Assembly: GCF_014194695.1 (NCBI RefSeq)
Contig: NZ_JACIAH010000008.1
Span: 62,001 to 126,000, forward strand
Direction: 5' to 3'
DNA length: 64,000 nucleotides
From: Rhizobium sp. BK399
Lineage (GTDB): Bacteria > Pseudomonadota > Alphaproteobacteria > Rhizobiales > Rhizobiaceae
Numbering within the stretch: the first letter of the stretch is position 1; every line of letters begins with the position of its first letter. Shown one piece after another: positions 1 to 8,653 of the stretch. The position numbers and the translations under genes are program-made. Below the pieces are notes generated by a model, which saw only the letters and a program-made list of their open reading frames with translations, was not told where the DNA came from and did not search any database.

Positions 1-510
1 CTGGAAATTTTCAAGGACTGCCCGGATGTGGACACCGTTCTCGTGCCGCTGTCGGGTGGCGGCCTTGCATCGGGAGTGGCTGCTGCGTTGAAGACCATCA
101 ATTCGGCGATCCGTCTTGTCGGAATTTCGATGGAGCACGGCGCTGCCATGAAGGCAAGCATCGATGCCGGCAGGCCCGTCGAGGTTATCGAGGAAGAGAG
201 CTTTGCGGACTCGCTTGGCGGCGGCATAGGCCTTACGAACCGGCTGACCTTTGCCATGTGCCGCGATCTGCTCGACGATGTCGTTCTGCTGTCCGAGAGC
301 GAAATCGCAAAGGGCATGCTTCACGCCTACGATGCTGAGCGCGAGATAGTGGAGGGCGCCGGCGCTGTCGGGATCGCCGCTCTCCTGGCGGGCAAGATCA
401 CTCCATCCGGGCCGATCGTCGTCATTCTCTCTGGCAGGAACGTTGACATGGACCTGCATCGCCGCGTGATCAACGGTGCAACGGCTCTTTCGGGGAGGTG
501 CGCCGCATGA
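1..510 (+). CDS. eutB: Ectoine-utilization threonine dehydratase-like protein EutB, 3' part
   Basis: PLP-dependent serine/threonine dehydratase family protein, cut by the left window edge. The reading frame is open from base 1, so about 170 C-terminal residues are present. The glycine-rich PLP-phosphate loop is visible as PLSGGGLASG near the start of the fragment. The C-terminal part has the EGAGAVGIAALLAG segment typical of threonine dehydratases. The assignment to ectoine degradation rests on the three genes that follow, which match the eutC-eutD-eutE order of Sinorhizobium and halophiles. Its stop overlaps the eutC start by 4 bases (ATGA), so translation is probably coupled. By itself it could be any threonine dehydratase. 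Confidence 0.85.
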   Translation: MEIFKDCPDVDTVLVPLSGGGLASGVAAALKTINSAIRLVGISMEHGAAMKASIDAGRPVEVIEEESFADSLGGGIGLTNRLTFAMCRDLLDDVVLLSESEIAKGMLHAYDAEREIVEGAGAVGIAALLAGKITPSGPIVVILSGRNVDMDLHRRVINGATALSGRCAA

Positions 511-1499
511 GCTCGATGGTGATTCTTAGCGAAGCTGATCTCAGAAAGATCATCGGTCTGGACCTGGAGGCCGTCGGTTGCGTCGAGGACGCGTTCAGGG
601 CGCTTGCCACGAAGGCCGTGTCGATGCCACCGATCCTGAGGCTCGATATTCCCGAGCATCGGGGCGAGGTCGATGTGAAGACGGCTTATGTCCCTGGTGT
701 CGACGGCTTCGCGATCAAGATCAGCCCGGGATTTTTTGACAATCCAAAGATCGGCCTGGCGAGCACGAACGGAATGATGGTGTTGCTTTCGAGCCGGACG
801 GGGCTCGTACAAGCTCTGCTGCTCGATAATGGGTATCTGACGGATGTGAGAACGGCTGCTGCGGGCGCAGTGGCGGCGCGACATCTGTCGCGCGAGGATT
901 CAACGGTCGCGGCCATCTTTGGTGCCGGCATGCAGGCAAAACTGCAGCTCGAGGCGCTGACGCTCGTCCGCCCCATCACCAATGCGCGCATCTGGGCGCG
1001 CGATCACGAAAAGGCACAGGCGGTTGCGGCCGAGTGTTCGGCAAAGCTCGGAATTGGGGTCGAGGCGATCGTCGATGCGAGGACCGCGGTTCGCGGCGCC
1101 GACATTATCGTGACGACCACTCCTGCGGAACGGCCGATCATCCAGTCTGAATGGCTAGAGCGGGGCCAGCATCTGACGGCCATGGGGTCGGATGCCGAAC
1201 ATAAGAACGAAGTCGAACCTGCGGCGATTGCGATGGCGTCACCCTATGTTGCCGACAGCCTGAAGCAGACCCGTCGGCTTGGAGAGTTGCATCACGCAAT
1301 CTCGATCGGTCTGGTCGGCGAGGATGCCGAATTCCCGGAGCTCGGACAGATTATTGCCGGTCGGGTGGCCGGTCGGACCGACGCTTCAGGCATCACCATT
1401 GCAGACCTGACCGGGACCGGGATCCAGGATACCGCCATCGCCACGCTCGCCTTTTCGCGGGCTGCAGCCGCCCGGGCCGGCATGACATTCGAAAGCTGA
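507..1499 (+). CDS. eutC: Ornithine cyclodeaminase-like EutC of ectoine degradation
   Basis: Member of the ornithine cyclodeaminase/mu-crystallin family, 330 residues, full length. The Rossmann nucleotide-binding stretch is AAIFGAGMQAKLQLEAL at about residues 135-151. The family's conserved upstream segment VRTAAAGAVAARHLS precedes it. I chose ATG 507, inside the eutB stop overlap and behind GGGGAGG at 491-497; a GTG nine bases earlier is also in frame. In ectoine-degrading bacteria EutC works with EutB downstream of ring opening, though its exact reaction is less settled than those of EutD and EutE. Between eutB and eutD it is confidently part of the same operon. Confidence 0.9.
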   Translation: MSSMVILSEADLRKIIGLDLEAVGCVEDAFRALATKAVSMPPILRLDIPEHRGEVDVKTAYVPGVDGFAIKISPGFFDNPKIGLASTNGMMVLLSSRTGLVQALLLDNGYLTDVRTAAAGAVAARHLSREDSTVAAIFGAGMQAKLQLEALTLVRPITNARIWARDHEKAQAVAAECSAKLGIGVEAIVDARTAVRGADIIVTTTPAERPIIQSEWLERGQHLTAMGSDAEHKNEVEPAAIAMASPYVADSLKQTRRLGELHHAISIGLVGEDAEFPELGQIIAGRVAGRTDASGITIADLTGTGIQDTAIATLAFSRAAAARAGMTFES

Positions 1500-1531
1500 T
1501 CCGGTGCTGCACCGGACAAGGAGGGACGAGC

Positions 1532-2713
1532 ATGAGTGAACCGAATCTTAAATTTTCGCGCGACGAATACAGCCTTCGGCTGGAAAAGACCCGCAAGGCA
1601 ATGGAAGCAAAGGGCGTCGAGCTGCTGATTGTCAGCGACCCCTCGAACATGGCCTGGCTGACGGGTTACGACGGGTGGTCCTTTTACGTCCATCAGGCCG
1701 TGATTGTTCCGCCGTCAGGCGAGCCAATCTGGTTCGGCCGCGGACAAGATGCCAACGGCGCCAAGCTGACCGCCTATCTCAGCCATGAGAACATCATCGG
1801 TTATCCTGACCACTACGTGCAATCGACCGAGCGACATCCGATGGATTACCTCTCGGGCATCCTCGCTGATCGTGGCTTCGCAAAGCTTTCGATCGGCGTC
1901 GAGATGGATAACTACTGGTTCTCGGCAGCTGCATTTGCCTCATTGCAAAAGCATCTCCCAAACGCCCGCTTTGTGGATGCCACGGCACTCGTCAACTGGC
2001 AGCGAGCGGTCAAGAGCCCGACCGAGATCAAGTACATGCGCAATGCCGCCCGCATTGTCGAAGCCATGCATGCGCGCATCTTCGACAAGATCGAGGTCGG
2101 GATGCGCAAGTGCGATCTGGTTGCCGAGATCTACGATGCCGGCACGCGTGGTGTCGATGGTATTGGCGGGGACTATCCGGCGATCGTGCCGCTGCTGCCC
2201 TCAGGCGTCGAAGCCTCGGCCCCGCATCTCACCTGGGACGACCGGCCCATGAGGAGTGGCGAGGGCACCTTCTTCGAGATTGCCGGCTGCTACAATCGCT
2301 ACCACCTGCCGCTCTCTCGCACGGTCTTCCTCGGCAAGCCAACGCAGGCCTTCATCGACGCCGAGAAGGCAACGCTTGAGGGAATGGAAGCCGGTCTTTC
2401 GGTCGCCAGGCCTGGTAACACCTGCGAGGACATTGCCAACGCTTTCTTCGCGGTTCTGAAGAAGTACGGCATTGTCAAGGATAGCCGCACTGGTTACCCG
2501 ATCGGTCTGTCCTATCCGCCGGATTGGGGCGAGCGCACGATGAGCCTTCGTCCCGGCGACCGCACCGAGCTGAAGCCCGGCATGACGTTCCATTTCATGA
2601 CCGGCCTGTGGCTCGAGGACATGGGTTTCGAGACGACGGAAAGCATCCTGATCACCGATAGTGGTGTGGAGTGCCTCGCCAATGTTCCGCGCAAGTTGAT
2701 GGTCAAGGATTGA
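1532..2713 (+). CDS. eutD: Ectoine hydrolase EutD/DoeA (M24 family)
   Basis: Cytoplasmic ectoine hydrolase of the M24 (creatinase/Xaa-Pro peptidase) fold, 393 residues. It opens the ectoine ring to N-acetyl-2,4-diaminobutyrate. The N-terminal creatinase-like half begins around RLEKTRKAMEAKGVELLIVS and the pita-bread half follows from about residue 165. The segments SGVEASAPHLTW, FFEIAGCYNRYHLPLSRT and LKPGMTFHFMTGLW correspond to the substrate and metal-site regions of the fold. GGAGG lies about ten bases before the ATG. The gene is 32 bases after eutC and 6 bases before eutE. Length and context fit DoeA/EutD better than a general prolidase. Confidence 0.93.
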   Translation: MSEPNLKFSRDEYSLRLEKTRKAMEAKGVELLIVSDPSNMAWLTGYDGWSFYVHQAVIVPPSGEPIWFGRGQDANGAKLTAYLSHENIIGYPDHYVQSTERHPMDYLSGILADRGFAKLSIGVEMDNYWFSAAAFASLQKHLPNARFVDATALVNWQRAVKSPTEIKYMRNAARIVEAMHARIFDKIEVGMRKCDLVAEIYDAGTRGVDGIGGDYPAIVPLLPSGVEASAPHLTWDDRPMRSGEGTFFEIAGCYNRYHLPLSRTVFLGKPTQAFIDAEKATLEGMEAGLSVARPGNTCEDIANAFFAVLKKYGIVKDSRTGYPIGLSYPPDWGERTMSLRPGDRTELKPGMTFHFMTGLWLEDMGFETTESILITDSGVECLANVPRKLMVKD

Positions 2714-2719
2714 TCGGCG

Positions 2720-3718
2720 ATGAGTGAGACGAATTTGCGTCCGTCGTCGATCAGCGCGACGGTCGATTTCAATGCCGCGGGCATCCAGCACGGCTTCCTC
2801 AGGCTGCCCTACAGTCGCGATGACTCGGCATGGGGGTCGGTCATGATTCCGATTTCCGTCATAAAGAACGGGGAAGGGCCGACGGTTCTTCTGACGGGCG
2901 GCAATCACGGTGATGAATACGAAGGGCCGATTGCGCTCTTCGATCTCGCAAGGACTTTGCAGGCTGAGGTCGTCAGCGGTCGCGTCATAATCGTTCCGGC
3001 GATGAACTATCCGGCGTTTGCCGCCGAAACGAGGACATCTCCAATCGACAAGGGCAACATGAACCGCAGCTTTCCGGGCAGACCGGACGGCACGGTTACG
3101 CAAAAGATTGCCGATTACTTCCAGCGCACGCTCTTGCCGCTTGCCGACATCGTTCTTGACTTTCACTCCGGCGGGAAGACGCTTGACTTTCTGCCGTTCT
3201 GCGCTGCCCACATCCTTCAGGACAAGGATCAGGAGAGGAAGGGCTTCGAATTCGTGGAAGCTTTCGGCGCTCCATACTCGATGAAGATGCTGGAGATCGA
3301 CGCGGTCGGCATGTACGACACTGCGGCCGAGGAGATGGGCAAGATCTTCGTTACGACCGAGCTCGGGGGTGGCGGTACGGCAACGGCGCTGAGCGCCGCG
3401 ATCGCCAAGCGCGGCGTCATGAACGTGCTCAAACGGGCGGGCGTCGTGAGCGGCGAAATTGATCATAAACCGACACAATGGCTCGATATGCCGGATAGCG
3501 ACTGTTTCATTTTCAGCGAGAGCGCGGGCCTTGCCGAGTTCTCCGTTGACCTCGGTGAGCGCGTCAGGAAAGGCGACGTCGTCGTCAAGATTCATCCTGT
3601 CGGAAGGACAGGCGAGCCGCCGGTCGGGCTGGTGGCAAAGATGGATGGCATTCTCGCCGCTCGCCATTTTCCAGGCTTGATCAAGCAGGGAGACTGCGCG
3701 GCGGTTATCGCGCAGTAG
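2720..3718 (+). CDS. eutE: N-alpha-acetyl-L-2,4-diaminobutyrate deacetylase EutE/DoeB
   Basis: Zinc deacetylase of the succinylglutamate desuccinylase/aspartoacylase (M14-like) family, 332 residues. It would remove acetate from the EutD product to give 2,4-diaminobutyrate. Visible zinc-site elements are GGNHGDEYEGP (His63, Glu66) and DFHSGG (His149); NRSFPG at about 115-120 is a family substrate-binding motif. The C-terminal third has the beta-rich domain of this family. It is the last gene of the eut operon in this window, six bases after eutD. No obvious terminator follows. Confidence is high because both family and neighbourhood agree. Confidence 0.93.
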   Translation: MSETNLRPSSISATVDFNAAGIQHGFLRLPYSRDDSAWGSVMIPISVIKNGEGPTVLLTGGNHGDEYEGPIALFDLARTLQAEVVSGRVIIVPAMNYPAFAAETRTSPIDKGNMNRSFPGRPDGTVTQKIADYFQRTLLPLADIVLDFHSGGKTLDFLPFCAAHILQDKDQERKGFEFVEAFGAPYSMKMLEIDAVGMYDTAAEEMGKIFVTTELGGGGTATALSAAIAKRGVMNVLKRAGVVSGEIDHKPTQWLDMPDSDCFIFSESAGLAEFSVDLGERVRKGDVVVKIHPVGRTGEPPVGLVAKMDGILAARHFPGLIKQGDCAAVIAQ

Positions 3719-4001
3719 GCCGGAGCCTGATCTCGTGCGAGGCTTGACCGGGCACGGTCGCAATGGCCGCGAACGCCTGATGACAATCTGGCAATGGTAC
3801 ACGACCAGTGCGCCCATGATGACATGCTGGCGGCAGACGCGCCATGCATCGCCGACCGCATGAAGGCCATTGCCTGGCACTGCAAGCCATATGCTGGCGC
3901 GGTGCCTCCGGCGCAAATATGAAGCTTTAGCGCATCGGTGGCGGCCGGCGTGCATTTTGTTGCTGTCGTCATTCGCCGGAATTTGCGTTCCTTCCGGAAC
4001 G

Positions 4002-4835
4002 TCATAGCGGCTTTTCGGCGACGTAAAGGAAGCGCGACAGGCGCTTGTCCTTGGCGAGCCTTGCAGCTGTCGCCAGCATCAACTGGCGTCGCTCGAAAAA
4101 CGCGTCGCCTTCTTCGCGGCGGAGAACATCGGCCCGGCGATGTCGAGCGTCATGCCAGCGGGAGCCGATCACTGCGACTGCATCGGCGCGATCGAGCCTG
4201 TTGAGGAGGTTTAATCCGGCTGCGGCTATCGCCTCCTCGTTCAGCCCCGGCGGAACGAAGAAAAGGTTTGCCCCCAATGCCGAACGCCCGTCGACATCAC
4301 CCTTGGAAAGCGCACCGGTAACCACGAACGGGTCGGTAAAGACAAGGCGTCCGGCGGCGCAAAGCAGGCGGGCCCAATCGGAGATCGCCTCAAAACGGTT
4401 CGGCAGATGACAGAGCGCGTCGATGCAGAGAATAGCGTCAAAGCTGCTGTCTTCGAACGGCAGCTTGGAGCTGCAATCACATACCGCAAAGGTAACCCGG
4501 TCGGCGAGGCCACGCCGCTGGGCAAGCGCGTTGCCGTGCGCGACGCCTTCGGCTTCGAGGTCGAGTCCGACCAGGCTGCAGGTCAAATGCTCGACAAGCG
4601 CCAAGGATGGACCGCCGGCACCACATGCAACATCGAGCACACGGCTTTCACCATTAAGGGCCAGGAAATTGCCAATTTCGTGTTGCTCGGCGCTGGACCG
4701 CCAACTCTCCTGGCCGATGTCGTCGCCGAAGACCTCCCGGCGTATTTCCGCTGCAAGGTGGCCGTGTGTACGGGAATATTGCGGACCATAGAATCCGCTT
4801 CCATCGCTTGTCTGACTGGCGTCCTGTTTGCTCAT
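4002..4835 (-). CDS. Class I SAM-dependent methyltransferase, substrate unknown
   Basis: A 277-residue cytoplasmic methyltransferase. Motif I (VLDVACGAGG, residues 66-75) binds S-adenosylmethionine. GLDLEAEG about 20 residues later is the acidic post-I motif, and FDAILCIDALCHLPNR is the motif IV region. The C-terminal third (GLNLLNRLDRADAVAVIGSRWHDARHRR) resembles small-molecule N- or O-methyltransferases. It points towards the end of the eut operon, with 283 bases between them. Nothing nearby tells the substrate. Confidence 0.8.
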   Translation of the reverse strand: MSKQDASQTSDGSGFYGPQYSRTHGHLAAEIRREVFGDDIGQESWRSSAEQHEIGNFLALNGESRVLDVACGAGGPSLALVEHLTCSLVGLDLEAEGVAHGNALAQRRGLADRVTFAVCDCSSKLPFEDSSFDAILCIDALCHLPNRFEAISDWARLLCAAGRLVFTDPFVVTGALSKGDVDGRSALGANLFFVPPGLNEEAIAAAGLNLLNRLDRADAVAVIGSRWHDARHRRADVLRREEGDAFFERRQLMLATAARLAKDKRLSRFLYVAEKPL

Positions 4836-5203
4836 GGCAGCCCCGAATGCGTCACGACAACATTCAATGCAGCTAATATACAGCCGGCAGACTGGGTGAG
4901 GTCAATCCGGTCGATTGTCGCGTCCCTCAGCGCGGTTCGCGTGTCGCGGTCAGTCCCCTACCGGTTGCTGCACGCACGCCGTAGGATTCCAGTTCTTCCG
5001 GTACGGAGGCCTTCACGATATCGCTGACGCTGCTGGCAGCTTTCACGTGGCGCGCGACGCGATGCGGGAACTGGCTTGCCAATGTTGAGGGGATCTCGCT
5101 GTCTCTATCATGCCGGACCGACGGGAGCCCGACAATTGTCAGGCTTCCTCTATCAAGGCAACAGGGGCGCTTGCCCGAATTGACCCAATGGCTCGCTGAT
5201 CGA
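4836..5203. other. Gap with a possible decayed reading frame on the minus strand
   Basis: No confident gene. On the minus strand a frame stays open from about 5203 down to a stop at 4927-4929. It reads with codon use like neighbouring genes (for example DIVKASVPEELESYGV and SEIPSTLASQFPH), but it has no ATG and no ribosome site in a sensible place. GTG at 5046 is the only plausible start. It could be the 3' remnant of a lost gene or a very small gene. Confidence 0.25.
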
Positions 5204-5890
5204 CTAGGTTGCGCCGCTCTGCTTCAGAACCGCATAGCGAAGATGAAGCGCACCGTTCCCGAGGGGAGTGCATTCAATCAGCGACAGCTCGACCTTACCC
5301 GCCAGACATTCCTCGCCAAACTCGATGACCCTGTCGCTTCCCCGCCTTGATTCCAGTGCCGGGGCGACGATCAAGCTCAGTTCATCGACAAGACCCGACG
5401 TCATCAGCGAACCGTTGATCCGCGCCCCGCCTTCAAGAACGATGCGGTCAACACCAAGTTCTTCACCGAGCACATCGAGCATTTCGCCCACATCAATATC
5501 AGGTCCATCGGAAACGACATAGGAAACACCGTAAGCGGCCAGTTCCGCCAGGTGACTATCCGATACGTCGGAGCCGAGCAGCACGACGACATGGTCGCCG
5601 TAGAGTTCGCCGGCGGCAAAATGCAATTTTCCGGAAGGGTCGAGCGCGATTGCGAAGCTTTCTGCATCCGGCCTGGCAAAATGTGTGGGCCGCCTGGCGC
5701 TTGCTGGGACGGCTGGGGGATGAGCCGTCGCTTTCGAGATTTCGGCCATCGTTACGCGCCCAACCATCCAGGCGTTTCCGCCGAGTTCCTTCTGAACCTT
5801 CTCATAGAGAGACGACCAATCAGCCTTGCTTCCATCGGGGCTCTTCGTCCAGCGGCTTGGATGAAGGCTCCCGTCCGGCGAGGTCAACAT
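5204..5890 (-). CDS. RibD C-terminal/dihydrofolate reductase-like protein, short N-terminus
   Basis: Reductase of the RibD-C/DHFR-like family, about 228 residues from ATG 5890. Typical family segments are SPDGSLHPSRWTKSPDG at the N-terminus, NAWMVGRVTM, and GVDRIVLEGGARINGSLM in the second half, ending DELSLIVAPAL. Such proteins bind NADPH and reduce pteridine- or pyrimidine-like substrates; this one's substrate is unknown. The frame continues upstream to 5980, but that part (RHRPRSLRRLPSSR) does not look like protein. The first beta-strand seen in relatives, a short run before the S-x-DG motif, is missing, so the 5' end may be truncated. It stands alone, divergent from the cytochrome gene. 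Confidence 0.75.
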   Translation of the reverse strand: MLTSPDGSLHPSRWTKSPDGSKADWSSLYEKVQKELGGNAWMVGRVTMAEISKATAHPPAVPASARRPTHFARPDAESFAIALDPSGKLHFAAGELYGDHVVVLLGSDVSDSHLAELAAYGVSYVVSDGPDIDVGEMLDVLGEELGVDRIVLEGGARINGSLMTSGLVDELSLIVAPALESRRGSDRVIEFGEECLAGKVELSLIECTPLGNGALHLRYAVLKQSGAT

Positions 5891-6153
5891 GCCCAAAGCA
5901 CGAGCGAAAGCCAGGAGCGAGTGCCAGTCGAACGAGCGGGACGAGGGCAGTCGCCTGAGGGACCTGGGGCGGTGGCGCACGCTGGCATGGGGGGTTCTTC
6001 AAGTGTCGCGATAAATTTTCTTCTACTTCATGGCGAACTTCGTTACATTGGAGAGAAGTCGATGCGAATGCGGACCGGAATGAAGCAGATGAAAGCGCGG
6101 GCGCATTAAGGGGGTAGACCCTACACCACGCGCCTGATACCGGGGGGCGTGAC

Positions 6154-8643
6154 GTGAAGTGGCTTTTTCGCATCCTTGTTGGCGTGGGTGTCATCGTTCT
6201 CCTGTCGGTCGCGCTCATTTTCTATCCGGTCATCCATGACTGGTGGTATCCGCCGTTTCGCTCCGGCAATGTTGCCGACGAGGCGAAGGCTGCCGGTCGC
6301 AATGCGGCTTCGTTCCCAGCTGCGGATGAGGATTATTTTCATGACATGGACCGTGGCGTTGCCCTGACAGGAGACGAGATCAAAGGGCGTAATGCCTGGA
6401 TCGTCTGGTCCGGTGGCAACGACCGCTTCTGGGATGGCATGACCAAGGCCACCTTCGGAAGCTTCGATCTCCTCAAGATCGTCAGCTCTGATCGCGACAC
6501 GCGATGGAAGGTTCTTGGCCTCCTGAACGAACCATGTTTCGACAAGGCCACGGCGCCAGATCCGAAATACGGGCTGCGGCTCGATGTGCGCCGATCCGAT
6601 TGTCCGCCCGATCCGTTCGCCAACGCCGAGAAGTATCCGGGTGTTGCGATCGGCGCGCGCGGAAACACCGTCCCACTTGGTTCGTTCTATGGAGAGCCGT
6701 CCGGCATCGTTGGCCTGCGACTGTTTCCCAATCCCGAATTCGACAAGGCCGCAGCGGAGCGATGGGACGGAAATCGTTATTACAACGACCCCACCTACTA
6801 TAACGACAAGAACCTCGTGCGTCCGTATCGGGTCGGCATGTCCTGCGGCTTCTGCCATATCGGGCCAAGCCCGGTTCACCCTCCGGCAGATCCAGAACAT
6901 CCGCAATGGGCGGACCTGAGCTCGACGGTTGGTGCCCAGTACATGTGGGTCGACAGGCTGTTCATCTACTCGGCCGACAAGTCGAACTTCATGTTCCAGC
7001 TGGTCCATACCTACCGCCCCGGGGCGATGGATACGTCCCTAGTGTCCACAGACTATATCAACAATCCACGCACCATGAATGCGATCTACAACGTATCAAA
7101 CCGCCTGGCGCTGGCACAGCAACTCGGGAAGGAAACGATTGCCGGGGGCGAACAGGATAACAAGCAGTTCAAGGACTACCTGCATGAGGGACCCTTGATA
7201 CAGTCCTTTGTCGCGCCCGACACAGTGTTCACCCCGCGTGTGCTGAAGGATGGATCGGACGCAGTGGGAGCGCTTGGAGCACTCAATCGCGTTTATCTCA
7301 ACATCGGCCTCTTCAGTGAGGAATGGCTTCTGCACTTCAATGCAGTGGTCGGCGGCAAGCCTATTTCGCCAATCAAGATCGCAGATGCCCAGAAGCAGTC
7401 GAGCTACTGGCAGGCCACGGAGATGATGACACCTGCCACTGCGCTCTTCTTCCTGAAGGCAACTCGGCCGGATCTTCTGAAGGATGCCCCCGGGGGCGCT
7501 GCCTACCTCAGCAATGACCAAGCTGTCCTCATGCGCGGGAGGTCGGTTTTCGCGACCACGTGTGCCCGCTGCCATTCGAGCAAGATGCCGCCATTGCCCG
7601 CGGGTCTCAATCTGGCTCAATGCAATGGTCCAGGCTACATCGACTGCTTTAAGTCCTATTGGGGTTGGACGAAGACTGCGGATTACAAGCAGCAGATGAC
7701 CCAGATTGTGCTTCAGCCTGACTTCCTCGACGACAATTTCCTGTCGAACGAACTGCGCATCCCGGTGACGCTGCTAAGGACCAACGCCTGCAGCCCGCTG
7801 GCGACAAACGCGATTGCCGGCAATATATGGGACAACTTTTCGTCACAGTCCTACAAGCACTTGCCATCGGTCGGGACAATCACCGTACGAGATCCGTTTC
7901 AAGGTCAGCGCCGACCCTTTGCAATGCCCGACGGAGGACGCGGTTATACCCGTGTTCCTTCGCTGGTCAGCCTGTGGTCGACCGGTCCGTATCTCCTCAA
8001 CAATACCGTCGGACCATTCGATGAAAGTCCTTCGGTCGATGCCCGCATGAAGGTTTTCCAGGCTTCGATCGAGCAGATGCTATGGCCTGAAAGACGGGTG
8101 AAGGACACTGTGCTTGGAAAGGACGGGGTCTACAGGATCGACCGTACGACCGCACGCAGTCTCATAACTTTGCCGCAGGGTTTTGTGCCGGAGATCCTGC
8201 GACCGCTCCAAGGCACTCTCCATCGTTGGCTGCCATGGCTGGTGACGCAAGGCGGAGACATCACCATCGGACCCATTCCCCAGGGCGTGCCTGTCAATCT
8301 TATCGCCAATATTCGGCCGTTGGCAGAGACGCACGATCCAGTCCAGGCCGTCGACCATACCGCGCGCCTTGTCGGATTGTTGCACGGGCTCAAAGCCTCG
8401 CTTGCCTCGGTGCCTGACAACGCCAGTGACGAGGAACTGCGTCGTCATTTCGCCGAACATGGGCCTGCGATGCTGGCGCTCGACAAGTGTACCGATTTCG
8501 AGGTCAACAGGGGCCACTATTTCGGAACAGCGGCCTTCAACGACGTCGACGGGCTCAGTGATGACGAGAAGGCGTTTGGTAGCGAGCCACCGCTCAGCGA
8601 CGACGACAAGCGCGCCCTCATCGAATTCCTGAAGACCTTTTGA
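6154..8643 (+). CDS. Membrane-anchored di-haem c-type cytochrome, RoxA/di-haem-peroxidase-like
   Basis: An 829-residue exported haem protein starting at GTG 6154 behind GGGGGG. Residues 2-26 form a single hydrophobic anchor; the rest should lie in the periplasm. Two haem c attachment motifs are visible: CGFCH at 231-235 and CARCH at 470-474. The wide spacing and the late segment SLVSLWSTGPYLLNNTVGPF recall di-haem peroxidases and rubber oxygenases (RoxA), where a similar segment lies near the catalytic haem. An early WSGGNDRFWD motif is distinctive and I cannot place it. It is followed after 10 bases by a GMC flavoprotein gene and is probably in an operon with it. It could pass electrons from that enzyme or act as an oxygenase/peroxidase itself. 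Confidence 0.75.
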   Translation: MKWLFRILVGVGVIVLLSVALIFYPVIHDWWYPPFRSGNVADEAKAAGRNAASFPAADEDYFHDMDRGVALTGDEIKGRNAWIVWSGGNDRFWDGMTKATFGSFDLLKIVSSDRDTRWKVLGLLNEPCFDKATAPDPKYGLRLDVRRSDCPPDPFANAEKYPGVAIGARGNTVPLGSFYGEPSGIVGLRLFPNPEFDKAAAERWDGNRYYNDPTYYNDKNLVRPYRVGMSCGFCHIGPSPVHPPADPEHPQWADLSSTVGAQYMWVDRLFIYSADKSNFMFQLVHTYRPGAMDTSLVSTDYINNPRTMNAIYNVSNRLALAQQLGKETIAGGEQDNKQFKDYLHEGPLIQSFVAPDTVFTPRVLKDGSDAVGALGALNRVYLNIGLFSEEWLLHFNAVVGGKPISPIKIADAQKQSSYWQATEMMTPATALFFLKATRPDLLKDAPGGAAYLSNDQAVLMRGRSVFATTCARCHSSKMPPLPAGLNLAQCNGPGYIDCFKSYWGWTKTADYKQQMTQIVLQPDFLDDNFLSNELRIPVTLLRTNACSPLATNAIAGNIWDNFSSQSYKHLPSVGTITVRDPFQGQRRPFAMPDGGRGYTRVPSLVSLWSTGPYLLNNTVGPFDESPSVDARMKVFQASIEQMLWPERRVKDTVLGKDGVYRIDRTTARSLITLPQGFVPEILRPLQGTLHRWLPWLVTQGGDITIGPIPQGVPVNLIANIRPLAETHDPVQAVDHTARLVGLLHGLKASLASVPDNASDEELRRHFAEHGPAMLALDKCTDFEVNRGHYFGTAAFNDVDGLSDDEKAFGSEPPLSDDDKRALIEFLKTF

Positions 8644-8653
8644 TGGGTTTGAG

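Noticed and set aside
2201..3955. 584-codon open frame on the minus strand
   Set aside because: It lies opposite eutD and eutE, which have clear families. The composition (Arg, His, Leu-rich, no motif) is what GC-rich antisense frames give.
3719..4001. Tiny plus-strand frame at about 3794-3922 with Cys/His/Ala-rich sequence
   Set aside because: 43 codons, no ribosome site and no motif; not enough to call a gene.
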